From Limnospira platensis (GTDB lineage: Bacteria; Cyanobacteriota; Cyanobacteriia; Cyanobacteriales; Microcoleaceae), in assembly GCF_046480435.1 (NCBI RefSeq), contig NZ_PKGC01000002.1: a stretch of DNA of 64,000 nt. The stretch is one strand, 5' to 3'. Made by a program: the position numbers and the translations under genes. Position 1 is the stretch's first letter; every line of letters begins with the position of its first letter. This document shows, in pieces, positions 17,440 through 25,645 of the stretch. The notes under the pieces were generated by a model that worked only from the letters and a program-made list of their open reading frames with translations, did no database searches and was not told the origin of the DNA.

Positions 17440-18648
17440 ATGGCGATCGCTCAAATTTTTCAACAGTTTGGGGCTTGGTTTCCCAGCGCACATCAAAAAA
17501 TTAAAGCCCAGGCTGATGAGTTGGGGGACAAATTTAAGGGAATAGAACTTGACCCAATTCCACCCCAGAATTTACTGCGCCTCAAACAAGCTGTGGCTGA
17601 TTTAAAGACACCATCACCTCACCAAGAGTTATTGCGCGCACAATTGTCGCAAGCGATTAATTCCTGGTCTGAGGGGGCAGAATGTGATAATGCTATGGTG
17701 GTTTTGGCTAGTCCGGTAGAGGCTATATCTACTGTGTTTTGGGATACTTTGAGTTCCTCAGAACCAATGGATGGTTTGACTCGCCAATGGCTGCCTTGGT
17801 CAGAGCGACCGGGAAACCATACTATTATTATATCACAACTAGAAGAGAGTATTTTACAACCGACTCAGGAAGAGCGATCGCTGGTGGTAATTCCTGATTT
17901 GAGTTGGTGTTTTTTGCGGTGTGTCGATGGTTTGCTGGGAATTGAAAGGTTAGCAGATGCGATTTTTAGCGATCGCTCACGGTTTTGGCTGATTGGTTGT
18001 AACCATTGGAGTTGGCTATATTTAGATCGAGTTTGTCAACTGGGAAATTTGGTGGGTGTGAAAACATCAATTCCGCCTCTCAGTGCGATCGAACTCAAGG
18101 AATGGTTAACTCCGGTATGGGAAACTGTAGATCTACAATGGGGTGAAAAATCCGAGGGTGAGGAGGAAAAACCAGATGACAACTGGTGTTGTAGTGAGGA
18201 AAAACGATATTTTGAGCAGCTAGAAGATGTGTCTGAGGGTAATCGTGCGATCGCTGCTGACGCTTGGCTAAATTCTTTGGGTATTTCCCCGCCGCCAGAA
18301 GAGGAAGAGGAGGAAGAAGGGGAAAACCAGACCGGAGAAAATCCTGATCAACCTTGGTTGGTCGATCGCCCTAGTATACCAGAATTGCCCAGTTTGACTA
18401 AAAGCGATCGCTTTTTGCTGTTTTCCTTAATATTACATGGTTCCATCTCTTTGCCTCACTTGTGTATGACTTTAGGGGAGGGAGAGAGTGCAACTCAAAC
18501 TCAGGTTCAGAAACTCATCCGTGATGGCTTAATTGTCCGCCGTCCGGGAAACAGTGGTGCAGCGCCACGGTTTACGATCAATGGTATTTACTACCCTCGT
18601 CTCAAGCGATATCTCGATAACAATAAATTTATGGTGGGTGAGGATTAG
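17440..18648 (+). CDS. Unknown protein with C-terminal winged-helix-like domain
   Basis: 402 residues from ATG 17440 (an upstream in-frame ATG at 17368 is possible). I do not recognise a named family. The first 250 residues resemble a P-loop ATPase-like core (VVIPDLSWCFLRCVDGLLG, FWLIGCNHWSWLYLD) but no Walker A is visible. An acidic low-complexity linker (EEEEEEEGE) follows. The last 80 residues look like a winged helix (RFLLFSLILHGSISLPHL, then QVQKLIRDGLIVRRPG). Its stop is two bases before the MscS channel gene, so the two form an operon and probably act together. A sensor or regulator of the channel is inference. Confidence 0.7.
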   Translation: MAIAQIFQQFGAWFPSAHQKIKAQADELGDKFKGIELDPIPPQNLLRLKQAVADLKTPSPHQELLRAQLSQAINSWSEGAECDNAMVVLASPVEAISTVFWDTLSSSEPMDGLTRQWLPWSERPGNHTIIISQLEESILQPTQEERSLVVIPDLSWCFLRCVDGLLGIERLADAIFSDRSRFWLIGCNHWSWLYLDRVCQLGNLVGVKTSIPPLSAIELKEWLTPVWETVDLQWGEKSEGEEEKPDDNWCCSEEKRYFEQLEDVSEGNRAIAADAWLNSLGISPPPEEEEEEEGENQTGENPDQPWLVDRPSIPELPSLTKSDRFLLFSLILHGSISLPHLCMTLGEGESATQTQVQKLIRDGLIVRRPGNSGAAPRFTINGIYYPRLKRYLDNNKFMVGED

Positions 18649-18650
18649 AA

Positions 18651-19502
18651 ATGTTAATCGACATTTGGCTATATCAGTTATTGGCTGAAACCAACGGGGA
18701 AGCGACGACTAACCCTAATCAAATTTGGGCGGATATCACCTTTGGGAAAATTGTCTTGGGGGTGGTGATTTTTATGCTGACCTATGGCGGTGTTATCGTT
18801 ACCGAAAAGTCTCTTTACTGGTTTTCCGAACAGGTCCCGCTGCGGTTTCGTTTATTGATCAAAGAGTCTGTACCCTTCTGGCGAGCCTTTATTTTTGGGT
18901 TGGCGGGGGTGATCTTGATTAATTTGTTTCTGGACCTATCCTCGACTAATCTGTTGGCGATAACTGGGACGGCTGCGGTGGCGGTGGGTTTTGCCTTTAA
19001 AGATTATGCCAGTTCGGTGATCTCTGGGATGATTGCTTTATTTGAAAGACCTTATCAAGTCGGCGATCGCGTCACTATTGATGGTCAGTATGGGGAAATC
19101 ATCAGCTATGGACTCCGTGCGATCCAACTGCAAAGCCCTGATGATGATATTGTCACCATTCCCCATAATAAAATGTGGACAGAGCCGATCATCAATGCTA
19201 ATAAGGGTGAAGTAGAAGCACAGACGGCGGTTGATTTTTATTTTGCCCATGATGCCGATATCGATCGCATTATCCCTATACTATATAGAGTGGCTCAGAC
19301 CAGCAAATATACACAACTTAACCTCCCCATTGTGGTGGTGGTAAATGAGAAGCCTTGGGGAACTTTGGTGAAGCTGAGATGCTATCCCATGGATGTTAGG
19401 GATGAGTTTATTTTTAAAACTGACCTAATTCGCCGCGCTAAAAAGACTTTTGGGGAGTTAGGCATTCCTTACCCCGTCTTACCCGCGATAATTACTGATT
19501 AA
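18651..19502 (+). CDS. Small-conductance mechanosensitive channel, MscS family
   Basis: 283 residues with three N-terminal membrane helices (about 25-50, 70-98, 100-125) and the MscS pore and beta domain: VAVGFAFKDYASSVISGM, then FERPYQVGDRVTIDGQYGEI and IVTIPHNKMW. MscS-type channels open under membrane tension to release solutes after hypo-osmotic shock. It is translationally close to the upstream unknown gene (2-base gap). Length is typical of the short MscS forms. Confidence 0.92.
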   Translation: MLIDIWLYQLLAETNGEATTNPNQIWADITFGKIVLGVVIFMLTYGGVIVTEKSLYWFSEQVPLRFRLLIKESVPFWRAFIFGLAGVILINLFLDLSSTNLLAITGTAAVAVGFAFKDYASSVISGMIALFERPYQVGDRVTIDGQYGEIISYGLRAIQLQSPDDDIVTIPHNKMWTEPIINANKGEVEAQTAVDFYFAHDADIDRIIPILYRVAQTSKYTQLNLPIVVVVNEKPWGTLVKLRCYPMDVRDEFIFKTDLIRRAKKTFGELGIPYPVLPAIITD

Positions 19503-19568
19503 TCCCCAAATAGCTATCAGGCTGGAAAATTGGCGATGGGCGATTATGCGATCGGATAAGGGGTTGTC

Positions 19569-19609
19569 AATTCCAATTTTTACCTATAAAATAATCGAGA
19601 ATTGGAATT
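19569..19609 (+). promoter_or_regulatory. Inverted repeat directly upstream of selO
   Basis: AATTCCAATT (19569-19578) and AATTGGAATT (19600-19609) are perfect inverses 21 bases apart, with a -10-like TATAAA between them. The right arm ends 9 bases before the ATG at 19619 and contains the GGA that would serve as ribosome site. It could be an operator or an RNA hairpin that hides the ribosome site. Confidence 0.45.
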
Positions 19610-19618
19610 TTAGCCTTC

Positions 19619-21022
19619 ATGTCCAATCCTTTTCTGTTTCTCGAATATGAACCCGCTTTTGAGAGCTTGGGGGATGATTATTATGATGTCGTAGCGGCCG
19701 CCTCCTTCCCGCTGCATATTTTGCGTTTCCGTAATGATGAATTGCTGCTCAAATTGGGAATTGACCCACAAGAAACCCAAGATCTCGATTTTATAGAGGC
19801 TTTTGGTAAATTTGAAAGTGTGACGCGGTTTTTGGCGATGCGTTACCACGGCTATCAGTTTGGAGAATATAATCCCGGTTTGGGAGATGGTCGTGGGTTT
19901 CTCTATGGACAGGTGCGCGGAATAGATGGAGAATTGTATGATTTTGGTACTAAAGGATCGGGTACAACTCCCTACTCTCGCCATGCCGATGGCCGCCTGA
20001 CTTTAAAGGGGGGAGTCCGGGAAGTATTAGCAGCAGAAGCACTCCATAGACAAGGGGTGAGGACTTCTCGATGTTTAAGTTTAATTGAAACCGGAGAAAA
20101 GTTATGGCGGGGGGATGAACCTTCCCCTACCCGGTCTTCGGTAATGGTGCGAATGAGTCGATCGCATATTCGGTTCGGAACTTTTGAACGATTGCACTAT
20201 TTTGGTCGCCCAGATCTGATCAAAAAACTCTTAGATCATGTGGTTGAGATTTATTACCCCCATTTATTAGACTCTGGCGATCGCTTCGTCGCTTTTTATG
20301 GGGAATTGGTGCAACGGGTAGCCACTTTAGCCGCTCAGTGGATGGCTGCTGGGTTTTGTCATGGTGTCTTAAATACCGATAATATGTCGATTACAGGGGA
20401 GAGTTTTGATTATGGTCCCTACGCATTTATGCCGACTTATGATCGGAGTTTCACCGCTGCCTATTTTGACTATGGTAGGCTTTACTGTTATGGTAATCAG
20501 CCTTTGATTTGTCGGGGTAATCTCGAGTTGTTGCAAAAACCTCTATCAATGGTGGCAGACTCAGATAGCCTCAAACAGGCTTTAGACAATTTCTTTGACT
20601 ACTATGGTCAGGCTTACCAGCAATTGATCTTAAAAAAATTGGGCTTTCCAGAAGCACAGGTCTCTGAACCCGAAGAATTGATTAAGTTGACTATTGATTT
20701 GCTCAAAGACAATACAGTGGGATATCATGACTTCTTCTCCCAACTCAGGGAAGGCTTTACTCCCCTCTGGCGAGATGATGAAACCGAGATTCTCAAGGAT
20801 ATAGGAGATCTTAAACACTTAGTCCCCTGGCGACATCTGTACTATCACCATTTGCAGTCAAAGTCGAGGGCCGAAATGGAACAAATGAAACAGACCCTCA
20901 AACAATATAACCCGACTACGATTTTGCTCAGACCAGCTATTGAGGCGGTTTGGGAACCCATTGCGGCCGCTGATGATTGGGAGGCGTTTTATCAATTACT
21001 CAATCAGATCAGATCAGAATAA
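19619..21022 (+). CDS. selO: Protein adenylyltransferase SelO (YdiU family)
   Basis: 467 residues. SelO is a pseudokinase-fold enzyme that transfers AMP from ATP to Ser/Thr/Tyr of redox proteins. Family signatures are YGYQFGEYNP-like YHGYQFGEYNPGLGDGRG, LYDFGTKGSGTTPYSRHADG, and the active segment HGVLNTDNMSITGESFDYGP, where N and D bind metal. The C-terminal redox Cys/Sec of longer SelO proteins is not seen, as in other short bacterial forms. Transcribed alone, with an inverted repeat over its promoter/ribosome site. Confidence 0.92.
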   Translation: MSNPFLFLEYEPAFESLGDDYYDVVAAASFPLHILRFRNDELLLKLGIDPQETQDLDFIEAFGKFESVTRFLAMRYHGYQFGEYNPGLGDGRGFLYGQVRGIDGELYDFGTKGSGTTPYSRHADGRLTLKGGVREVLAAEALHRQGVRTSRCLSLIETGEKLWRGDEPSPTRSSVMVRMSRSHIRFGTFERLHYFGRPDLIKKLLDHVVEIYYPHLLDSGDRFVAFYGELVQRVATLAAQWMAAGFCHGVLNTDNMSITGESFDYGPYAFMPTYDRSFTAAYFDYGRLYCYGNQPLICRGNLELLQKPLSMVADSDSLKQALDNFFDYYGQAYQQLILKKLGFPEAQVSEPEELIKLTIDLLKDNTVGYHDFFSQLREGFTPLWRDDETEILKDIGDLKHLVPWRHLYYHHLQSKSRAEMEQMKQTLKQYNPTTILLRPAIEAVWEPIAAADDWEAFYQLLNQIRSE

Positions 21023-21643
21023 TTTCGGGTTGGTGCGATCGCCTTTTAAGCTATAGCATTTGCTCACTGCCAACAGATGTCTCTGGGTAGCTGGAGGGGG
21101 AGACCGTCAAAGCTGTTGATCTCCTCAGCCTGTCTATGATACCCTATCCCCTCAAATCGCTGTTATCCGCTATTAGGTTAGGTTATACATCCCCCCATTG
21201 GCGATCGCTTAATTGTCCGAGTCGGGGATACTCACAACCACCGGATATGGCGTTTTTCAGATAGGTTTTGGTCTAGTTTATGTCAAATCTCGTCATGGTT
21301 TGTCTCCACTGTTATCAGACCCACGGTAACTGTATTATTTAAAACTAATATATTTTGCCTTGATGGGGGGGACCATATTTATTGGTTGTCGGGATCTTAG
21401 CAGTCAAATCTACTTAGGTTCTGTCATAGATGGCTTCCCCAGGGAAAAGGAAAGATTGGGGAATTTGCTTTGTCCATTTCCTGGGCATTTTCAGTCCAGT
21501 GGTTCTGATTTGATCGCAGTCAGCAAGTCTATGTCAGGAGTTCCCATAAAAAAAATTACTCCTCAGCGACATTTAAGTTATATGATCTATAAAATATCCA
21601 ACAAATATGTTAGGATTGACTAAATTAGAAATGGAGTAGATCA
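21023..21643. other. Intergenic region upstream of the cyAbrB gene
   Basis: About 620 bases without a supportable gene. An 87-codon frame (21360-21623) has no ribosome site and a composition unlike a protein. GGAGT (21537) and ACTCC (21559) form a small inverted repeat around an A-run. The long leader may carry cyAbrB control sites, but I see no clear consensus. Confidence 0.4.
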
Positions 21644-22060
21644 ATGGCAAAAACTACAGCAGAAAAACTTCCTGAAGAACCGATGACCGGAAAGACTTTA
21701 CTGCAAAAAGTCAAATCACTCGGACCCAGCTACTCTCGTCGTGAGACAGCCAAGCAGTGTGGCTATTACACCCGCACAAAAGACAACCAAACTCGTGCGA
21801 ACATGACCGAGTTTTATGATGCACTGCTGGCAGCTAAAGGAATTGCCTTAGATCCGGGTCGTTCTAAAGATGGACGTGGCCGGGAAGCTAGTTACCGCGC
21901 TTGCGTTCATAAAAATGGCTCCTTGGTAATTGGTGCTAACTATACCCAGGAAATGGGTTTGAAACCCGGTGATCAATTTGAAATTCGCCTGGGTTCTAAA
22001 CATATTCACCTGATTCAAGTTGAACCAAAGGGCATGGTTGATGAAGATGACGAAGAATAA
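21644..22060 (+). CDS. cyAbrB-type transcription regulator
   Basis: 138 residues of the cyanobacterial AbrB family: MTGKTLLQKVKSLG, then SRRETAKQCGYYTRTKDNQT, with the AbrB-like DNA-binding half near the C-terminus (GSLVIGANYTQEMGLKPGD). cyAbrB proteins are abundant global regulators of carbon-nitrogen balance and hydrogenase genes, acting much like nucleoid proteins. GGAG lies 10 bases before the ATG. The RRETAKxCGYY segment favours the cyAbrB2 branch, but I cannot separate it securely from cyAbrB1. The acidic tail DEDDEE ends the protein. Confidence 0.9.
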   Translation: MAKTTAEKLPEEPMTGKTLLQKVKSLGPSYSRRETAKQCGYYTRTKDNQTRANMTEFYDALLAAKGIALDPGRSKDGRGREASYRACVHKNGSLVIGANYTQEMGLKPGDQFEIRLGSKHIHLIQVEPKGMVDEDDEE

Positions 22061-22511
22061 ATAAATATCAGGCTCATCTGTCTTGCTGATCACCAGTGAA
22101 GCATGACTCAGGTTGTCTATGGGCGCGAGTGGTGTTTCTGGGATGGCTTAATCAAGACAATGCGGCGGGAGTAAAATTCGGTTGGCATCAGTGATCACCG
22201 CCTGCGGTTCGCCAAGAATGTCATAATCGATCGCCTACCAGATAGATGGCGATCAAAACCTAGCTAGGAATCCGTATTAGTCCACCACTGTGGGCTTCTC
22301 TATAATGCCGACAGTTGGCAACCTTTTCCACTATTTGAACTCGACGGAATGCGATCGCGACGGGTTCTGATTCGAGGTAGTGGAAAATTCATCAAGGACT
22401 CATTAATTTTGATAATGTGGTGGTTTAGGATTGCTCACCTAGTGATAGGGTGAATCATATTGTGTTGGGCATCCTTACCCCACAGGTTCTGCTATGGAGT
22501 TCTTGTGATCT
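22061..22511. other. Intergenic region between cyAbrB and the CocE-like gene
   Basis: No protein gene is visible. A perfect TATAAT (22301-22306) stands just upstream of a strong inverted repeat described separately, so a small RNA is possible. Confidence 0.4.
22324..22387 (+). ncRNA. Possible structured small RNA or leader hairpin
   Basis: TTTTCCACTA (22324-22333) and TAGTGGAAAA (22378-22387) are perfect inverses. Inside them CTCGA (22340-22344) pairs with TCGAG (22372-22376), and the loop holds a GCGATCGC site. TATAAT lies 18 bases upstream (22301-22306) but the -35 is poor. No T run follows, so the end of any transcript is unclear. Confidence 0.3.
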
Positions 22512-24185
22512 ATGATAGTTCAAGAAACAGCATCCATGCTAACCAGAGATGGGGTGCGTTTGGATGCTGATATTTATCGCCCAGAACAGTCAGGGGAATT
22601 TCCGGTATTATTAATGCGACAACCCTATGGAAGGGCGATCGCATCCACCGTAGTTTACGCCCATCCCCAATGGTACGCCCAACAGGGTTATATCGTAGTA
22701 ATTCAAGATGTGCGCGGAAGGGGAACCTCTGAGGGAGTGTTTCAACTATTCGCCCATGAATTAGAAGATGGCGTTGATACCGTCAACTGGGCTGCTAATT
22801 TACCCCATAGCAATGGCTATGTGGGGATGTATGGGTTTTCCTATCAGGGGATGACTCAAATTTATGCTGCCAGTGGCTACCCACAGGCCCTTAAAACCCT
22901 CTGTCCCGCCATGGTCGCCTGTGACCTGTATCAGGATTGGGCTTATGAAGGGGGGGCTTTTTGTTGGCAGGTTAACCTAGCTTGGGGAATTCAATTAGCC
23001 ACCGAAACCGCGCGCTTGCGGCGGGATGAACCAGCCTATAGGGGTTTATATAATCTTTCCCGGCATCTGCCCTTATACGGCGAAATTCCTGCCTCTCCTG
23101 AAACCTTTACAAACCTGGCTGCTGATTCTTTCTATCATGATTGGCTACAGCAGGATCAGCCGGGAGACTATTGGCGGGATCTTTCCCCCTCCACAGATAA
23201 TCTGGATTTACCCATGCTGCACATTGGCGGATGGTTTGACACCTATCTGCGGGGGACGGTTAATTTCTATCGGGATATGGCTAATCGTAGTTCATCTCCT
23301 CAGTATTTGATTATTGGACCTTGGCCGCATTTACCCTGGGGCCGACAGGTGGGTGGTGTTGATTATGGTCCAGAGGCGGTTAATCCCATTGATGAGTTAC
23401 AGATCCGCTGGTTTAACCATTTTCTTAAAGGTATTGATACCGGACTTTTGCAGGAAAAACCTGTCACTCTGTTTTCCATGGGGGATAATTGCTGGCGAGA
23501 GTTTGACCAATGGCCGCAAGGGTCTAGTCAATCTTATTTTCTCACCAGTACAGGTCTAGCCGCAATTCGACCAGATTCTGGTTTACTTTTACCAGAGGAT
23601 ATAATCGCTTCTATGGCTGCCGAAGAAGACGAGGAAGACGAAGAAGACGAACACATTTTACCCGATACTGTGGATGTGTTTGTTCATGATCCTTTCCGTC
23701 CAGTCCCAGCCCTTGGGGGTCATGCTACATTAACTCCTGGATCTTTTGATCGTCGCGCTTTGGACTGTCGCGCTGATGTACTTACCTACACTTCTGATGC
23801 TTTACATGAGGATTTGCATTTAGTCGGAAATGTATTTGTTGAGGTTTACTGTGAAGCTGATAGCCCTAGTTTTGACTTGTGTGCAATTTTGTCAGAAGTG
23901 CGACCCGATGGGAGTGTGTGGAATTTTACTCAGGGTTATGTCAGAGTTAATCAGCCAGCCACCCCGATCCGAATTAATTTACAGCCTACCTGCATTTGTA
24001 TTCCTCAATCCCACCAAATTCGTTTAAGTTTGAGTGGGGCTTGTTTTCCCGCTTATCCTGTCAATCCAGGGACGGGACAGCCCCCTAGTCAAACTCGACT
24101 CATTGATGGTCGCATTATTACTATATCCCTGAAAAGCGGCAATAGTTTTCTGTCCCGTATCATTTTGTCAGTTGATGCTGAGTGA
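22512..24185 (+). CDS. CocE/NonD family hydrolase (X-Pro dipeptidyl-peptidase S15-like)
   Basis: 557 residues. The alpha/beta hydrolase domain has the nucleophile elbow GFSYQG near residue 106, preceded by IQDVRGRGTSEG, a segment typical of cocaine-esterase-like and X-Pro peptidase-like enzymes. A C-terminal beta-rich domain (about 390-557) matches the S15 C-terminal jelly roll. An acidic stretch (EEDEEDEEDE) links the two. Likely hydrolyses an ester or amide; the substrate is unknown. No signal peptide is evident. Confidence 0.88.
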   Translation: MIVQETASMLTRDGVRLDADIYRPEQSGEFPVLLMRQPYGRAIASTVVYAHPQWYAQQGYIVVIQDVRGRGTSEGVFQLFAHELEDGVDTVNWAANLPHSNGYVGMYGFSYQGMTQIYAASGYPQALKTLCPAMVACDLYQDWAYEGGAFCWQVNLAWGIQLATETARLRRDEPAYRGLYNLSRHLPLYGEIPASPETFTNLAADSFYHDWLQQDQPGDYWRDLSPSTDNLDLPMLHIGGWFDTYLRGTVNFYRDMANRSSSPQYLIIGPWPHLPWGRQVGGVDYGPEAVNPIDELQIRWFNHFLKGIDTGLLQEKPVTLFSMGDNCWREFDQWPQGSSQSYFLTSTGLAAIRPDSGLLLPEDIIASMAAEEDEEDEEDEHILPDTVDVFVHDPFRPVPALGGHATLTPGSFDRRALDCRADVLTYTSDALHEDLHLVGNVFVEVYCEADSPSFDLCAILSEVRPDGSVWNFTQGYVRVNQPATPIRINLQPTCICIPQSHQIRLSLSGACFPAYPVNPGTGQPPSQTRLIDGRIITISLKSGNSFLSRIILSVDAE

Positions 24186-24251
24186 GATAGGGTTTATCAT
24201 TGCGATCGCAAAAGTTTAGCGCAAATTTAGCACGGATTTTGGCCTAAATTC

Positions 24252-25514
24252 ATGAAAGCTGACCATCAAAATGATTCAGAATTGCGGGTGTTAGGACTAC
24301 CATCAGACCAAGGAAGATGGCTACTCATTCCTTTGGGAATCACCGTTTTACTGTGTTTGGGGACCGTTTACTCTTGGAGTATTTTTAGGACTCCCCTAGA
24401 AAATGAGTTAAACCTCACCGCCACCGAAAGCCTATTACCCTATACAGTGGCGCTAGTGTTTTATGCCCTGATGATGCCAATTACAGGTTTTTATATACCT
24501 AAATTTGGGACTCGCGCCATTACAGCAGTTGGTGGGTTTGTTGTTGGGTTGGGTTATATTCTGTCTAGTTTTGCTGACAATATCATCACCATGACGATCG
24601 CCTATGGCGTGATTGCTGGGACTGGTGTCGGCATTACTTACGGAGTGCCCATGGTCGTTTCCGCCCGCTGGTTTCCCGATAAAAAAGGATTAGCCGTCGG
24701 GCTGACAATTATTGGTTTTGGCTTGTCTCCATTAATCACCGCCCCCCTCGCTAAAGCCTTGATTGATAGTTATACCGTCCGACCAACCTTGCGGGTTTTG
24801 GGTATCGCTTTTATGGTGATTATTTTGGCGATTGCTAATATAATGAAATTGCCCCCCCAAGATTGGCAACCCACTCAAAAAGTAGCCACAACATCCGTCA
24901 TTCCCACCCCCGTTGTCTACCCGCCTAAGATGCTGAAAAGTCGTTCTTTTTATGGGCTATGGATATGTTATATTATTGGCGCTTTTGTGGGATTGAGTGC
25001 CATTGGTATTTCTAGCCCAGTCGGGCAAGAAATTATTGAAATAGACCCAAGATGGGCTGCGGGGAGTGTTTCCCTTTTTGCCTTGTTTAATGGCGTGAGT
25101 CGTCCCCTGTTTGGCTGGTTAAGCGATCGCTTTCCTCCTCGGTATGTGGCGATCGCTTCTTATACCCTGATTTTAATCGCCTGCATTTTAATGGTTAATG
25201 CCCAGTCCGGACAGATAGTTACCTATTTAATTGCTTTCTGTCTATTTTGGTTTTGCTTAGGAGGTTGGTTAGCCCTTGCGCCTACTACCACCCTGCGATT
25301 ATTTAACCCTGATGACTACGCCCAAAATTACGGTATTGTCTTCACCGCTTACGGTATAGGCGCTTTATTAGGAACCTTGGTAGCCGGTAGTATTCGCGAC
25401 TGGTTTGGTAGCTATACTTATGCCTTTTATCCCATGGGAATATTAGCCATTATCGGCACCATAGTAGCTACTTTTATGCTGAAACCAGACAAGAGTAAAC
25501 CAACCAATAATTGA
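24252..25514 (+). CDS. MFS transporter, oxalate/formate antiporter (OFA) type
   Basis: 420 residues with about 12 membrane helices. YSWSIFRTPLENEL at the first helix and GVGITYGVPMVVSARWFPDK in the fourth-fifth region are typical of OFA transporters, as is the second-half FNGVSRPLFGWLSDRF. Such proteins exchange monocarboxylates or dicarboxylates across the inner membrane; the substrate cannot be read from the sequence. It lies 66 bp after the CocE-like gene and may be co-transcribed. Confidence 0.88.
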   Translation: MKADHQNDSELRVLGLPSDQGRWLLIPLGITVLLCLGTVYSWSIFRTPLENELNLTATESLLPYTVALVFYALMMPITGFYIPKFGTRAITAVGGFVVGLGYILSSFADNIITMTIAYGVIAGTGVGITYGVPMVVSARWFPDKKGLAVGLTIIGFGLSPLITAPLAKALIDSYTVRPTLRVLGIAFMVIILAIANIMKLPPQDWQPTQKVATTSVIPTPVVYPPKMLKSRSFYGLWICYIIGAFVGLSAIGISSPVGQEIIEIDPRWAAGSVSLFALFNGVSRPLFGWLSDRFPPRYVAIASYTLILIACILMVNAQSGQIVTYLIAFCLFWFCLGGWLALAPTTTLRLFNPDDYAQNYGIVFTAYGIGALLGTLVAGSIRDWFGSYTYAFYPMGILAIIGTIVATFMLKPDKSKPTNN

Positions 25515-25567
25515 TAATCAAACTCCCTCCGACTCCCTCTCGGTCTGGGAGAGGGTTGGGTAGCGCA

Positions 25568-25590
25568 GTTAAATTTGTGTTAAATTTAAC
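25568..25590. promoter_or_regulatory. Perfect 9-bp inverted repeat upstream of the HEAT-fusion gene
   Basis: GTTAAATTT (25568-25576), spacer GTGTT and AAATTTAAC (25582-25590) form a perfect dyad 55 bp upstream of the next start codon. This is the geometry of a dimeric regulator site. No regulator is identified. Confidence 0.4.
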
Positions 25591-25645
25591 CAGATTAACT
25601 AATCGGGTAGGCTAAAATGCGATCGGCATCTACTTCGGGTCATAT

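Noticed and set aside
21360..21623. 87-codon frame before the cyAbrB gene
   Set aside because: No ribosome site and no protein-like features; more likely leader or spacer DNA.
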